DNA of 64,000 bases from CBDAQD01 sp965275905 (GTDB lineage: Bacteria; Pseudomonadota; Alphaproteobacteria; Rhizobiales; JAJFHC01): positions 1 through 64,000 of the forward strand of contig CBDHYJ010000076.1 of assembly GCA_965275905.1 (NCBI GenBank). The letters run 5' to 3'. Positions 26,115 to 35,054 of the stretch are shown here, piece by piece (the stretch's first letter is position 1; each line of letters begins with the position of its first letter). A program made the translations under genes and the position numbers. The notes under the pieces were generated by a model. It made no database searches, was not told where the DNA came from, and saw nothing but the letters and a program-made list of their open reading frames with translations.

Positions 26115-29100
26115 TCACGCCTTCAATGCGCTGTCCAACATATCGCGAGGGATCTCCATGATACGGGGACCGTCCGTCCAGAGAAGGAAGGCGCTCGCCG
26201 TTTTGTCGGGGAAAATCCCGGCCAGGGCAATGCGGTAGGCTGCCATCTGACGGATATAGAGCGGCGCCACGCCGTCGACGGTCGGCGGAGGAGGCCGATT
26301 GGTCTTGAAGTCGACGATACGCACCTCGTCATCGGTAACAACAAGACGGTCAACCTGGCCGGAAATTACAAGCGGCCGCCCGTCGGGACCATCCAGCGGC
26401 AGAGTGGCTACAAGGGGAACTTCTGCGCGGCTGCCTCTGGCAAACAGATCGGAGAACCGTCCGTCCTCCAGAATGGCCATCACCTCGGCTGCGATCCGGT
26501 GCCGCTCGTCCGCGGTCAGGTCGCCGGCCCTGCCTTCAAGGAACAGCCGCGCCTGTTCGCCACGCGCGTCGGATTCCAGTTCCGGGAGCAATTGCAAGAG
26601 CTTGTGAATCAGGCGTCCTCGCATGAACCGCGACTCGTCGCCCGCCTCAAGTGGAGAAGCGACCGGCTGGTCATCGCCATAGACGGGCGTGCCGTCGACC
26701 TCGATCGCCTCAAGCCGCGACGGGGCGATCGGCTTCAGAACCCGAGGTTCGACAGGCGCCTGCGAATAGGCCCACTCAGGAGGCCGTACCGGGAGGTCCC
26801 GGCTTTCCGCCGAACCACTTTCAGGTGAAGCTGCCCGCTCCTGGCGACCGGTAAGCCGCAAGACCCGCGTTCCATCCGGATTGGCGACGGTCTCGGCATC
26901 TCCTTCCAACGCGTTTGTGACAAGGTCGTACCAGCAGCCCTCATCCCGGCCACGCGCGCCTTCATACCCGCAGACATAAAGGCGGTCCCGTGCCCGCGTC
27001 ATCGCGACGTACAGCAACCGGTGATATTCATCGCGGCGCTCGGCATGCAGCCGTTCGCGCTCTTGCGCCAGCGCCGGCGTGTCATTTGCTTTCCGGGCCG
27101 CCCAGACCGGCAGAGCCTGCGGATCGCCGCCACTCTCATTTGTCTCGACATAGAGTATGCCCGGATCGTGGTGGCCGCCCGGTACGGTGCAGGTATCCGG
27201 CAAAACCACGATGTTGGCTTCAAGGCCCTTCGCGCCATGCACCGTCATGATCCGGACCTCGTCGCGGCCGTGGTCCATATCGCGCTTTATCTCTGTTTCC
27301 GTTTCGCTGACCCAACTGAGAAAGCCTTCGAGCGTGGGAGTATTTTCTGCCTCGAACGCCAGTGCCAGACCCGACAAATTCGTCGATTGGGTCGTTCGCC
27401 TCCATACCAAGGCGCCTGATGAACCGCTCCCGTGCACCATCCCGGCCAAGTACGATGTTAAGAAAATCAAACGGCGGCGTGCCGGCAACGAGCCTGCGCC
27501 AACTCTCCAGGCGGTCAAACACGGGCCTGAATTCAGGTAGCGTGTCCAGGCTGTCACGAAGTGCTGAATGCAAGGAACCGGGCCTGCCGTGAGCCAGGCG
27601 GAAAAGATCTTCGTCGTCGATCCATCCACCGCGGTCCTTCTCAACCAAAGGGCTCTTGAGAACCGTCGCAAGTGTCAGGTCGTCCTCGGGAAGCAACACG
27701 AACCTGATCAGGGCAAGCAGATCCAGCACGGCTATATGCTGTGTCAGCATCAGCCGGTCCGCTCCGGCCACCGGAACACCGCGCCGTTTCAACGCTCTGA
27801 CCATTGCGTCCGCAAAAACATCCCGCCGGCGCACAAGGATCAGAATATCGCCCGCCCGGATCGCACGACCGCGGGCCTCGAGCGTCTCCACGCCCTGACT
27901 GAGCCACCCTGAAATCTCCGTGGCAATCTTCTCCGCGAGCCTGACGCGCGGGCTCTGTTGACCAATCCTGTCCACCGGTGCGCGCCACGGATCATGCTCC
28001 CCGTCGTCGTCGTCAGGCACCACTGTCGGCCAGATCTCGATCAGCCCGGCATCACCCCGCCTCACTGCCTCATGCACGATCCGGTCGGCGTCCCGTCCCA
28101 GGCCGCTCGACGCATCGGGCGTCTGGAATACGCGATCGACCGCACCGAGCACGATGGGTGTTGACCGGAACGATACTATGAGAGGCACGGACTCGAACCG
28201 ACGCTGGGCCGCCTCCGCACGGCGGGAAAAATACCGCTTCATCCGGTCGAATTCGGCGGGTCTGGCCCCCTGAAAGCTGTAGATGGACTGCTTTTCGTCG
28301 CCGACCGCGAACATGGTGCGCAGGGTCTCGCGCGCGCCTTCACCGGCAAAGAACTCGTCGGCAAGGTTGCGGACAACGTCCCATTGTTCAGGGCTCGTGT
28401 CCTGCGCTTCGTCAACAAGGATGTGGTCGAGGCCGCCGTCAAGCTTGTAGAGAACCCACGCCGCTTCGGAACGGTGGAACAGGGCAACCGTCCGGTCGAT
28501 CAGGTCGTCGTAATCAAGCGATGCCCGCCGACGCTTGGCCAGTTCATATCCCGCAATCACCCGATCCGCGATAAGCATGAGCGCCGCCGTGGTCTCGACG
28601 GTGATCGCGGCACGGTAAAGCTGCAGCGCGGCGATCAGTCTGTCCTGTTCAGCCTGGAGCCACTCAAGTTCCGCAGGGAACGCCTCCGCCGGCTTCTTGG
28701 TCATGAGCCGCGTGCGAGGATCGCCTTTTCGGGTAAGCAGAAGCGATTGCAGGCACTGGAACCTGCCTGCCGCGTCCGCGGCGGAAAGCAGACTGTCAAT
28801 ATGACCGGCCGCCCCCTGATCGGTTTTGCCGCCGGTCCGCAAAGCCTCCGCCGTGCGGCCGTATTGCTGGCGCCTGTCGTCCTCAAGAGAGGCGACCTGC
28901 TCAACGATACCGTCCGCGGTCGTACCGGGCTCGAGTCCGAACGACTCTCTGATGCGGTCGACGGCGGCTTCTATCCGGTCCGAAGACGGAACCGCGGCGC
29001 GAAAGGCCGACCGCGTGGCCAGCAGTTCGCGCAACACCAGGTCAAAGGAATACTCGCTCAGCCGGTCGACCGTCACAGCAAGTGCACGGCCGATGTCGCT

Positions 29101-29628
29101 TCCGGGTTCGGCCTCAGCGGCGACCAGAAGTTCGCCCCTCACCTGGTCAAGAAGGTCTTCCGCGGTCCGGTTGTCGAGAACATCAAATCCCGGCGCAACG
29201 TCAGCCTCCAGGGGAAACCGCTGCAACAGGCTTTCGCAGAAGGCGTGGATGGTCTGGATCTTCAGGCCGCCGGGCGTGTCGAGCGCATTCGCGAACAAGC
29301 GCCGGGCCTTGAGCAAAGTCGACGTGTCGATTGCGGTCTCGCCCAGATCCGAGATGCGCTGTCTGAGTTCCTCATCCTCAAGGCTCGTCCATTCGCCGAG
29401 CATCCGAAACAGGCGGTTGGCCATCTCAGACGCGGCTGCCTTGGTAAACGTCAGACACAAAATCCGGTCGGGAGGGCAGCCTGCGAGCATCAGGCGAATG
29501 ACACGATTGACGAGAACATGTGTCTTGCCGGATCCGGCGTTGGCGGAAACCCATGCCGACGCAACGGGATCGGAGGCCAGACGCTGCTGCTGCGTCGCGC
29601 TGTCAACCGGAGAGAGGTGCTGCGTCAT
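26115..29628 (-). CDS. addA: Double-strand break repair helicase-nuclease AddA, with an internal frameshift
   Basis: The helicase/nuclease subunit of the AddAB complex, which resects broken DNA ends for RecA. Part one (from ATG 29628, MTQHLSPVD) has Walker A in VSANAGSGKTHVLVNRV and Walker B in HILVDEAQDTSPEQ. Part two has MTVHGAKGLEANIVVLPDT (motif V region), and the RecB-like nuclease SGQVDRLVV and VRIVDFKTNRP. The two parts are in different frames, meeting near 27375 (DPIDEF then SGLALAFEAEN). One extra base explains it. Corrected length is about 1,170, normal for the alphaproteobacterial family. The start overlaps the addB stop (ATGA). Confidence 0.88.
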
Positions 29629-32600
29629 GTCTCCTCGCCGGCGGCCGATATCTGCAGCGACCATTCAAGATGACGCGCAAGGTGATCGTAAGGGTATGTA
29701 CGGTGCTCGAACTTGACGGCCACGCGCGGCAGATAGGCCGTCTCAGGACGGTCGTAGTCCGCCACCAGGCGACGGAGACCGGTGACGGCATTTTCTGCCA
29801 GCTCCGCGCTGTCGCCCAGACGCCTGAGTTCGCCAGGCGGGTCACCGCCGGACAGACCGATATAAGCGAGTTCCGAAACATCACTGCGGTCGACATCCCT
29901 GAAGCCGCCGGCGACAGCGATCGCCGCCTCCAGCGAGAGCTGCGGCGACAGGCCGGCCCGGACCTCCTTCTCGGACGGCATTGCGCCTGTCTTGTAGTCG
30001 CAAATCCGCAGGCCGTTGCCGTCGAGCACATCGATGCGATCCGCGCGCGCCGTCAGGACGAACTCACGCGCGCCGACGGGTATCGGCAACGCGCCGCTGA
30101 TCTCGGTCGCCTGATGCAGGACGTTTTCCCGCAATGCATGCTCCTGTTCGACAAACCAGCGGGCAGCCCGCACAAACCTGGGCCACCAGAAGGCCTTCAC
30201 GCCAGGCCTGTCGCTCAGACCCTCGAACACTTCCCGGCCGATTTCGGAGAGAATCCGGAAAGCATCCTCCGGTAGGGGCCCGGGGCACTGCTGGGCAAAT
30301 CGATGCAGTATTTCGTGGATTGCCGTCCCGCGGTCGGCTGCCGACGGGTCGGCATCAATCGGATCAAGGGGCTCAAGCTTGAGAACTTCGCGCGCGAAAA
30401 CCGCATAGGGATCGCGAATCCAGTCTTCAATTCGCGTGACGCTCAGCCGGCCCGGCCGGGCTTCCACGGGAGGTCTTGGTCTGGGCATCGGCACCGGTGC
30501 CGCTTCAGGGTCACCGCCATCGAGTCCCTGAACCCATGAAAGCCAGGGCATGTCCCGCAGCGTTTCTACCGTGCCCTCGTCATGCAGCCCGTCAAGCAGC
30601 GCGCGCAGGCGCAGCAGCCAGCGCGAAGGCACGGTCGGCGCGCCATCCGCCTTTTGGGATCGCGTCAGATATACGACCGGACTGCATGCGGCCTGCACAA
30701 AGTCATGGGCTGTCAGACCGATCCGGCGTTCCGGCGGTTGCAGGCCCAGAGCCTGACGCATTGGCCGGTTGAGCCAGGCGTCAACGGTTGTCGTCGGCGG
30801 CCAAACGGATTCGTTGAGCCCGCCCAGCACCATGACATCGGCCGTCAGAAGGCGTGCCTCGAGCAGGCCCCAAATGCTGATCCGCGGATGGGCCCTGTAG
30901 CGTGGACGCACGACAGCAGTGCGCAGCAGGTGCTCCAGGAACGGCCTGTAATCGACGACACCCATGGAGACGGTTGCATCCGGAGCCGCAATAACTTCCG
31001 TCAGGAAACCGGCCAGCGTCTCGCCGGCTTCACCGGACCACAGGCGCGATCCACCGTCAATTCCGCCCTGCTCCGGCGCGGCGCATGCCAGTTCGGCGGC
31101 CTCGATATGGCTGCGCATCAAATCAACGAGAGGCCGCGGGCCACCGTCTGCGGCAAGTACCGCGATCGGGGCAAGCACATCCAGCAGGCGGTCAAGAAGA
31201 TCGTGCACCGCCTCCCAGTCGCGGTCCGTCAGTCTCTGGACTGACCGGTGAACCCGACCGCCCTGCTCGACGTTGCGCCGCGTCGCTTCCACCGCCTCGC
31301 GGAGTCCTGCCACGCCGGATCCAGGCCGGGGACCGCGCAAGGCGGCGAGTTCAAGGACGCTGGTCCGGCGCCGCGCTTCGCCCTGTTCCAGTCCGAATGT
31401 GGCAAGCGGATGCTTCAAAAGAGACAGCAGTGAAACCGGCGAGAAACCTTCAGTAAAGATCTCGACCAGAGCCAGCATCAACGTGCCGGAATCGGAGAGC
31501 GCCAAAGACTGGCCGGCGGAATCGTCAGCGACAATCCCCCACCTCTGCAACTCCGCCGCCACACGCCTGGCAAGCCCGCGATCCGGCGTCACGAGCGCGG
31601 CTGTACGTCCCGGTGTTTCAATTGCCTCACGCAGGATCAGCGCGATGCAGACCGCCTCCTCGCGGGACGATGGTGCTGCAATGACCTCAAGGCCGTCCAT
31701 GGCCTCGCCAAGCCGGCCACGATCGATCCGTTCGCCAACATCCCCCCATGTCTCTGTGGTGTCGGCAGGTCTGAGGGCCTCGTTGAGCACCTTGAACCGG
31801 GTGAGCAAGGGCGCAGCAACCTCAGGGCCGGGCAGCGCGGCCACGGAGTCTCGAGCGACCTGCATGGCCTGCAGCAAGGCGGCCATGCCGAACTGCGGAT
31901 GACTTGAAGGAAGTGCCGCCCAGCTTGCTTCGTCCAGATCAAGGTCCAGCCCCGGAAGGACGACGGCACCTTTCTCCAGACCGGCAATCGTCGCGAGAAG
32001 CCTGGCTGTGGCCGGGATACTGCCCGTCGACCCAGCGGCGATGACCGGCGCGTCCGGCGGATTGCGGTTCAGACGCGCGACTTCCGCATCGATCAGGCGA
32101 TTGCGCCGGGCCGCCGGCGCGAGGAGGCCGCGATCGGCCAGGACCGCCGGCAACCGCTCGGTGATAACCTCAAGAAAATTCAGGGTTTGCGCCCAATGGT
32201 GGGCAAACTCGTCGGCAACGAGTCCGGCGATGAGGGAGAGGTCGACTTCCTCGGTATCGAACGCATCGATCAGGCTCGCCAGTTCATCGGCGAGATGCAG
32301 GGCCTGCGCCGGCGTTGCGTGGAAACCGGCCTCGCCGAGACCCTCGCGACCGACCAGATCAAGGATCTCGCGGGCGATCATCAGCTTCATGTCGAGACGG
32401 CCGGCGGCCGGCGGTATGTCCAGGGCGATTGCGCGCTCGGCATCCTCCGCGCCAAGCAGGAGTTCGTCCTCGTCAACATCACCGATCGGCCTGATGGACG
32501 GCAGCAGCATCGCCCTTCCGTCTCCGGCCTCAAGAAAGGCGTCTGCCAAGGCCCGCGCCGCCCGGCGGGTCGGGACCAGGATCGTATAGGCTGAAAGCGC

Positions 32601-32726
32601 CAGTGCGTCCGGCCGGCCGCCGGTGCCATCCGGCAAGCGGCCTGCGAGAACTGCTTCGGCAAGTCTGATCAGAAAAGGCTCGCCCGCGGGAATGTTGTAG
32701 AGACGGCGCGCGCGCAGAGTTGTCAT
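29625..32726 (-). CDS. addB: Double-strand break repair protein AddB
   Basis: 1,033 residues. The N-terminal part is a degenerate UvrD-type helicase fold (YTILVPTRRAARALADAFLE) without a clear Walker A, as usual for alphaproteobacterial AddB. The C-terminal RecB-type nuclease domain has the motifs TARADRIDVLDGNGLRICDY followed by KTG. I see no four-cysteine iron-sulfur cluster of the B. subtilis AddB kind. In this family AddB scans for regulatory DNA sites and cuts one strand. It is coupled by overlap to addA and follows the nucleotidyltransferase by 24 bases. Confidence 0.93.
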   Translation of the reverse strand: MTTLRARRLYNIPAGEPFLIRLAEAVLAGRLPDGTGGRPDALALSAYTILVPTRRAARALADAFLEAGDGRAMLLPSIRPIGDVDEDELLLGAEDAERAIALDIPPAAGRLDMKLMIAREILDLVGREGLGEAGFHATPAQALHLADELASLIDAFDTEEVDLSLIAGLVADEFAHHWAQTLNFLEVITERLPAVLADRGLLAPAARRNRLIDAEVARLNRNPPDAPVIAAGSTGSIPATARLLATIAGLEKGAVVLPGLDLDLDEASWAALPSSHPQFGMAALLQAMQVARDSVAALPGPEVAAPLLTRFKVLNEALRPADTTETWGDVGERIDRGRLGEAMDGLEVIAAPSSREEAVCIALILREAIETPGRTAALVTPDRGLARRVAAELQRWGIVADDSAGQSLALSDSGTLMLALVEIFTEGFSPVSLLSLLKHPLATFGLEQGEARRRTSVLELAALRGPRPGSGVAGLREAVEATRRNVEQGGRVHRSVQRLTDRDWEAVHDLLDRLLDVLAPIAVLAADGGPRPLVDLMRSHIEAAELACAAPEQGGIDGGSRLWSGEAGETLAGFLTEVIAAPDATVSMGVVDYRPFLEHLLRTAVVRPRYRAHPRISIWGLLEARLLTADVMVLGGLNESVWPPTTTVDAWLNRPMRQALGLQPPERRIGLTAHDFVQAACSPVVYLTRSQKADGAPTVPSRWLLRLRALLDGLHDEGTVETLRDMPWLSWVQGLDGGDPEAAPVPMPRPRPPVEARPGRLSVTRIEDWIRDPYAVFAREVLKLEPLDPIDADPSAADRGTAIHEILHRFAQQCPGPLPEDAFRILSEIGREVFEGLSDRPGVKAFWWPRFVRAARWFVEQEHALRENVLHQATEISGALPIPVGAREFVLTARADRIDVLDGNGLRICDYKTGAMPSEKEVRAGLSPQLSLEAAIAVAGGFRDVDRSDVSELAYIGLSGGDPPGELRRLGDSAELAENAVTGLRRLVADYDRPETAYLPRVAVKFEHRTYPYDHLARHLEWSLQISAAGEET

Positions 32727-32750
32727 AAAGGGCAGTTTAACACTACGCGA

Positions 32751-33503
32751 TCAGAACCGCTCGGACATAAGTTGCTCAGCCTGCTTCAGGGCTTCAGGCG
32801 TTCCGACATGCATCCAGACGCCGTCGTGCCGGATTCCGAACAGGCGTTCTGCCTCGATCGCACGGTCCCACAGCACATTCATGGAGAAGGCGCCGTCCGG
32901 CAATTCCGTGAACACGCGCGGATGAATCAGGTACGCACCCGTGTTGACGAAAGGTGCGACCTCCGATTCGGGACGGCGCAGCAGCCGGCCACTGACATCC
33001 ATATGAAAGTCGCCGCGCCCTTCGTAACCGACACTCGTGACCGTGGAGGCGAGCAGCATGAGGCAATCCATCTCCTCGTCGTTCCAGCGCTCGCGCATTC
33101 GCGTCAGGCTTGCGCCGATCCCTTCGAGCCAAACGCTGTCGGAGTTGACAACGAAAAAGGGCCCGGGCCCGAGATCTCCAATGACGCGTGCCGCCCCGCC
33201 GCCCGTATCCAGCAGGTGATCGCGTTCATCGGAAATGATGATCTCGATGTCATCGCGGTCGGCCAGATGCTGTTCTACCGCGTCGGCAAGATAATGAACA
33301 TTGACGATAATCGTGGCGATGTCGGCCTCGATAAGACGGTCAATCGCGTAGTCGATAAGGGGCCGGTCACACAACCTGACGAGTGGCTTCGGAACACTTT
33401 CGGTGAGTGGCCTCATCCGTTTGCCCAGCCCGGCGGCCATAACCATGGCCCGGTTGATCAATTCACCATTGGCCGGTTCGGTGGCCTGTCGATGTTTCGC
33501 CAT
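32751..33503 (-). CDS. murU: Nucleotidyltransferase, probable MurNAc-1-phosphate uridylyltransferase
   Basis: About 250 residues. The nucleotide-binding signature is MVMAAGLGKRMRPLTESVPK, followed by PLVRLCDRPLIDYAIDRL, FFVVNSDSVWL (metal-binding Asp) and FVNTGAYLIHPRVF. Many such proteins are labelled mannose-1-phosphate guanylyltransferase, but its place directly after an AmgK-type kinase strongly suggests MurU, which makes UDP-MurNAc from MurNAc-1-phosphate in peptidoglycan recycling. ATG 33503 is chosen; a TTG at 33515 is possible. Substrate is inferred from context. Confidence 0.82.
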   Translation of the reverse strand: MAKHRQATEPANGELINRAMVMAAGLGKRMRPLTESVPKPLVRLCDRPLIDYAIDRLIEADIATIIVNVHYLADAVEQHLADRDDIEIIISDERDHLLDTGGGAARVIGDLGPGPFFVVNSDSVWLEGIGASLTRMRERWNDEEMDCLMLLASTVTSVGYEGRGDFHMDVSGRLLRRPESEVAPFVNTGAYLIHPRVFTELPDGAFSMNVLWDRAIEAERLFGIRHDGVWMHVGTPEALKQAEQLMSERF

Positions 33504-33518
33504 ATCTGCAGCCAATAC

Positions 33519-35054
33519 CTAGAGATCTTTCCTGATTTCAGCCGGAAGGTTCCTGTCGAACCATTGTCTCAATTCCGCGAGCGCGGGATGGTTCAGATTG
33601 CGTTCAAGATAATCCGACACTCTCGGAATATGGCGCAGATAGTCCGGCTTTCCGTCACGGTCCGCAAGCCGGACAAAAATGCCGAGTATCTTTGTCGCCC
33701 GCTGGGCACCAAGTACGGCATAGGCCGCCCGGAATTCGTCTTCGTCGAATGCCGGCTCAGCGCCAACAGCCGCGGAGCAATACCGGTCAAGCATGGCGAT
33801 TTCCCGGTCCGGGTCGACAGTTGTCCGGGCGTCCTGCAGAAGCGATACCAGATCGTAGGCCGGATGTCCGATCACGGCGTCCTGAAAATCCAGCAGACCG
33901 ACCCTTGAAACGCCCTCGCGGCCGTCCAGCCAGACCAGGTTCGGGGAATGGTAGTCGCGCAGGATCCAGACAACGGCATCTTTCGACAGGCGGCCGAACA
34001 GAGGGGTCCACATCGCTGCAAATTCCCGGCGCACGCCCGGACCCGCCTGTTCGCCGTGAACGCGCCGCCAGAACCAGTCGAGCAGCAGGTCCGCCTCGAT
34101 CTGCATGGCAGCACTGTCGAAAGGCGGGATCCCGTACGTGGTTCCGTCACCCATGTCGACAGTTTCAGCACTTGCCCGGCCCCTCATGCCCACGAGCAGG
34201 TCGACCGCTGCCGCGTAGGGTTCCGCCATATCCGTTCCGGCGGCGATCATGTTGCCATAGACGGCGTCGCCAAGGTCCTCAATGACCAGAATTCCGCCTT
34301 CAAGGTCCTGTTCGAATATCTCCGGCGCGCTAAGCCCCAGTCCGCGCAGCGCCGACGCCATGGCCACGAAAGGCCGGACGCCTTCCGCCAGATGAGCGAT
34401 GGCACTGTAGGGCAGACCGTCTCTCACGGGCGGACCGTCAGGTTGTGACGGCATGTCCATAAAGACCGCTGTGCGGCCGGCCTTTTCCAGTCTCTCGTAC
34501 CGTCTCGCCGATGCATCGCCCTGAAGAAAATGCCGCTCGCAACCGCGCCAGTCGCCCGCCTCAAGGAAAGCGCGCGCGCGCCGGACGCGGTTCAGCCGGT
34601 CGACCCAGTTTCCAAATCCTGTGAGCGCGGCGCGTCGGCCTTTTCCACCTTCGTCTTCGATGCGGATTTCAAGCCGGTCCTCCGTCAGGTCGCCGGCAAC
34701 GCGGTCAGGCCATTCAACCAGCGCCACCCCCTCCTCGACGGCATCCCAGAGCCCGAGTTCGTCAACCTCACGGGGATCGGAGACACGGTAGAGGTCGAAG
34801 TGCCAGAGCGCACCGCGCCGGCCCCGGTACGGCTGCACCAGCGCAAAGGTCGGGCTCGGCACCTCCATGCCGGCAGCGGCGCAATACGCCCGGACCAGTG
34901 CGCGCGCCAGCGTCGTCTTGCCCGCGCCAAGCTCACCGGAAATTGCGACAAGATCTCCAGTTCTGAGGAATTGCGACAGTTCCCGACCCAGATCCCCGGT
35001 CGCCGTCTCATCCTCCAGACCAACTATCCACTCGCCGGACGCTTCAGGCACCAC
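33519..35054 (-). CDS. tsaE-amgK: Fusion of TsaE (t6A ATPase) and AmgK-type sugar kinase
   Basis: 511 residues in two domains. Residues 1-150 are TsaE: Walker A GELGAGKTTLARALVRAY, SPTFALVQPY, WHFDLYR and LVEWPDR; it drives the complex that makes N6-threonylcarbamoyladenosine at tRNA position 37. Residues 165-505 are an aminoglycoside-phosphotransferase fold with the catalytic WILRDYHSPNLVWLDG and metal-binding GLLDFQDAVIGHPAYDL, matching AmgK, the anomeric kinase for MurNAc/GlcNAc in recycling. Such fusions are known in alphaproteobacteria. It overlaps the divL stop by 11 bases and runs directly into murU. Confidence 0.9.
   Translation of the reverse strand: MVPEASGEWIVGLEDETATGDLGRELSQFLRTGDLVAISGELGAGKTTLARALVRAYCAAAGMEVPSPTFALVQPYRGRRGALWHFDLYRVSDPREVDELGLWDAVEEGVALVEWPDRVAGDLTEDRLEIRIEDEGGKGRRAALTGFGNWVDRLNRVRRARAFLEAGDWRGCERHFLQGDASARRYERLEKAGRTAVFMDMPSQPDGPPVRDGLPYSAIAHLAEGVRPFVAMASALRGLGLSAPEIFEQDLEGGILVIEDLGDAVYGNMIAAGTDMAEPYAAAVDLLVGMRGRASAETVDMGDGTTYGIPPFDSAAMQIEADLLLDWFWRRVHGEQAGPGVRREFAAMWTPLFGRLSKDAVVWILRDYHSPNLVWLDGREGVSRVGLLDFQDAVIGHPAYDLVSLLQDARTTVDPDREIAMLDRYCSAAVGAEPAFDEDEFRAAYAVLGAQRATKILGIFVRLADRDGKPDYLRHIPRVSDYLERNLNHPALAELRQWFDRNLPAEIRKDL

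Noticed and set aside
28384..29673. A 429-residue open frame opposite addA
   Set aside because: Antisense to conserved helicase motifs, rich in Arg and Gly, no recognisable domain.
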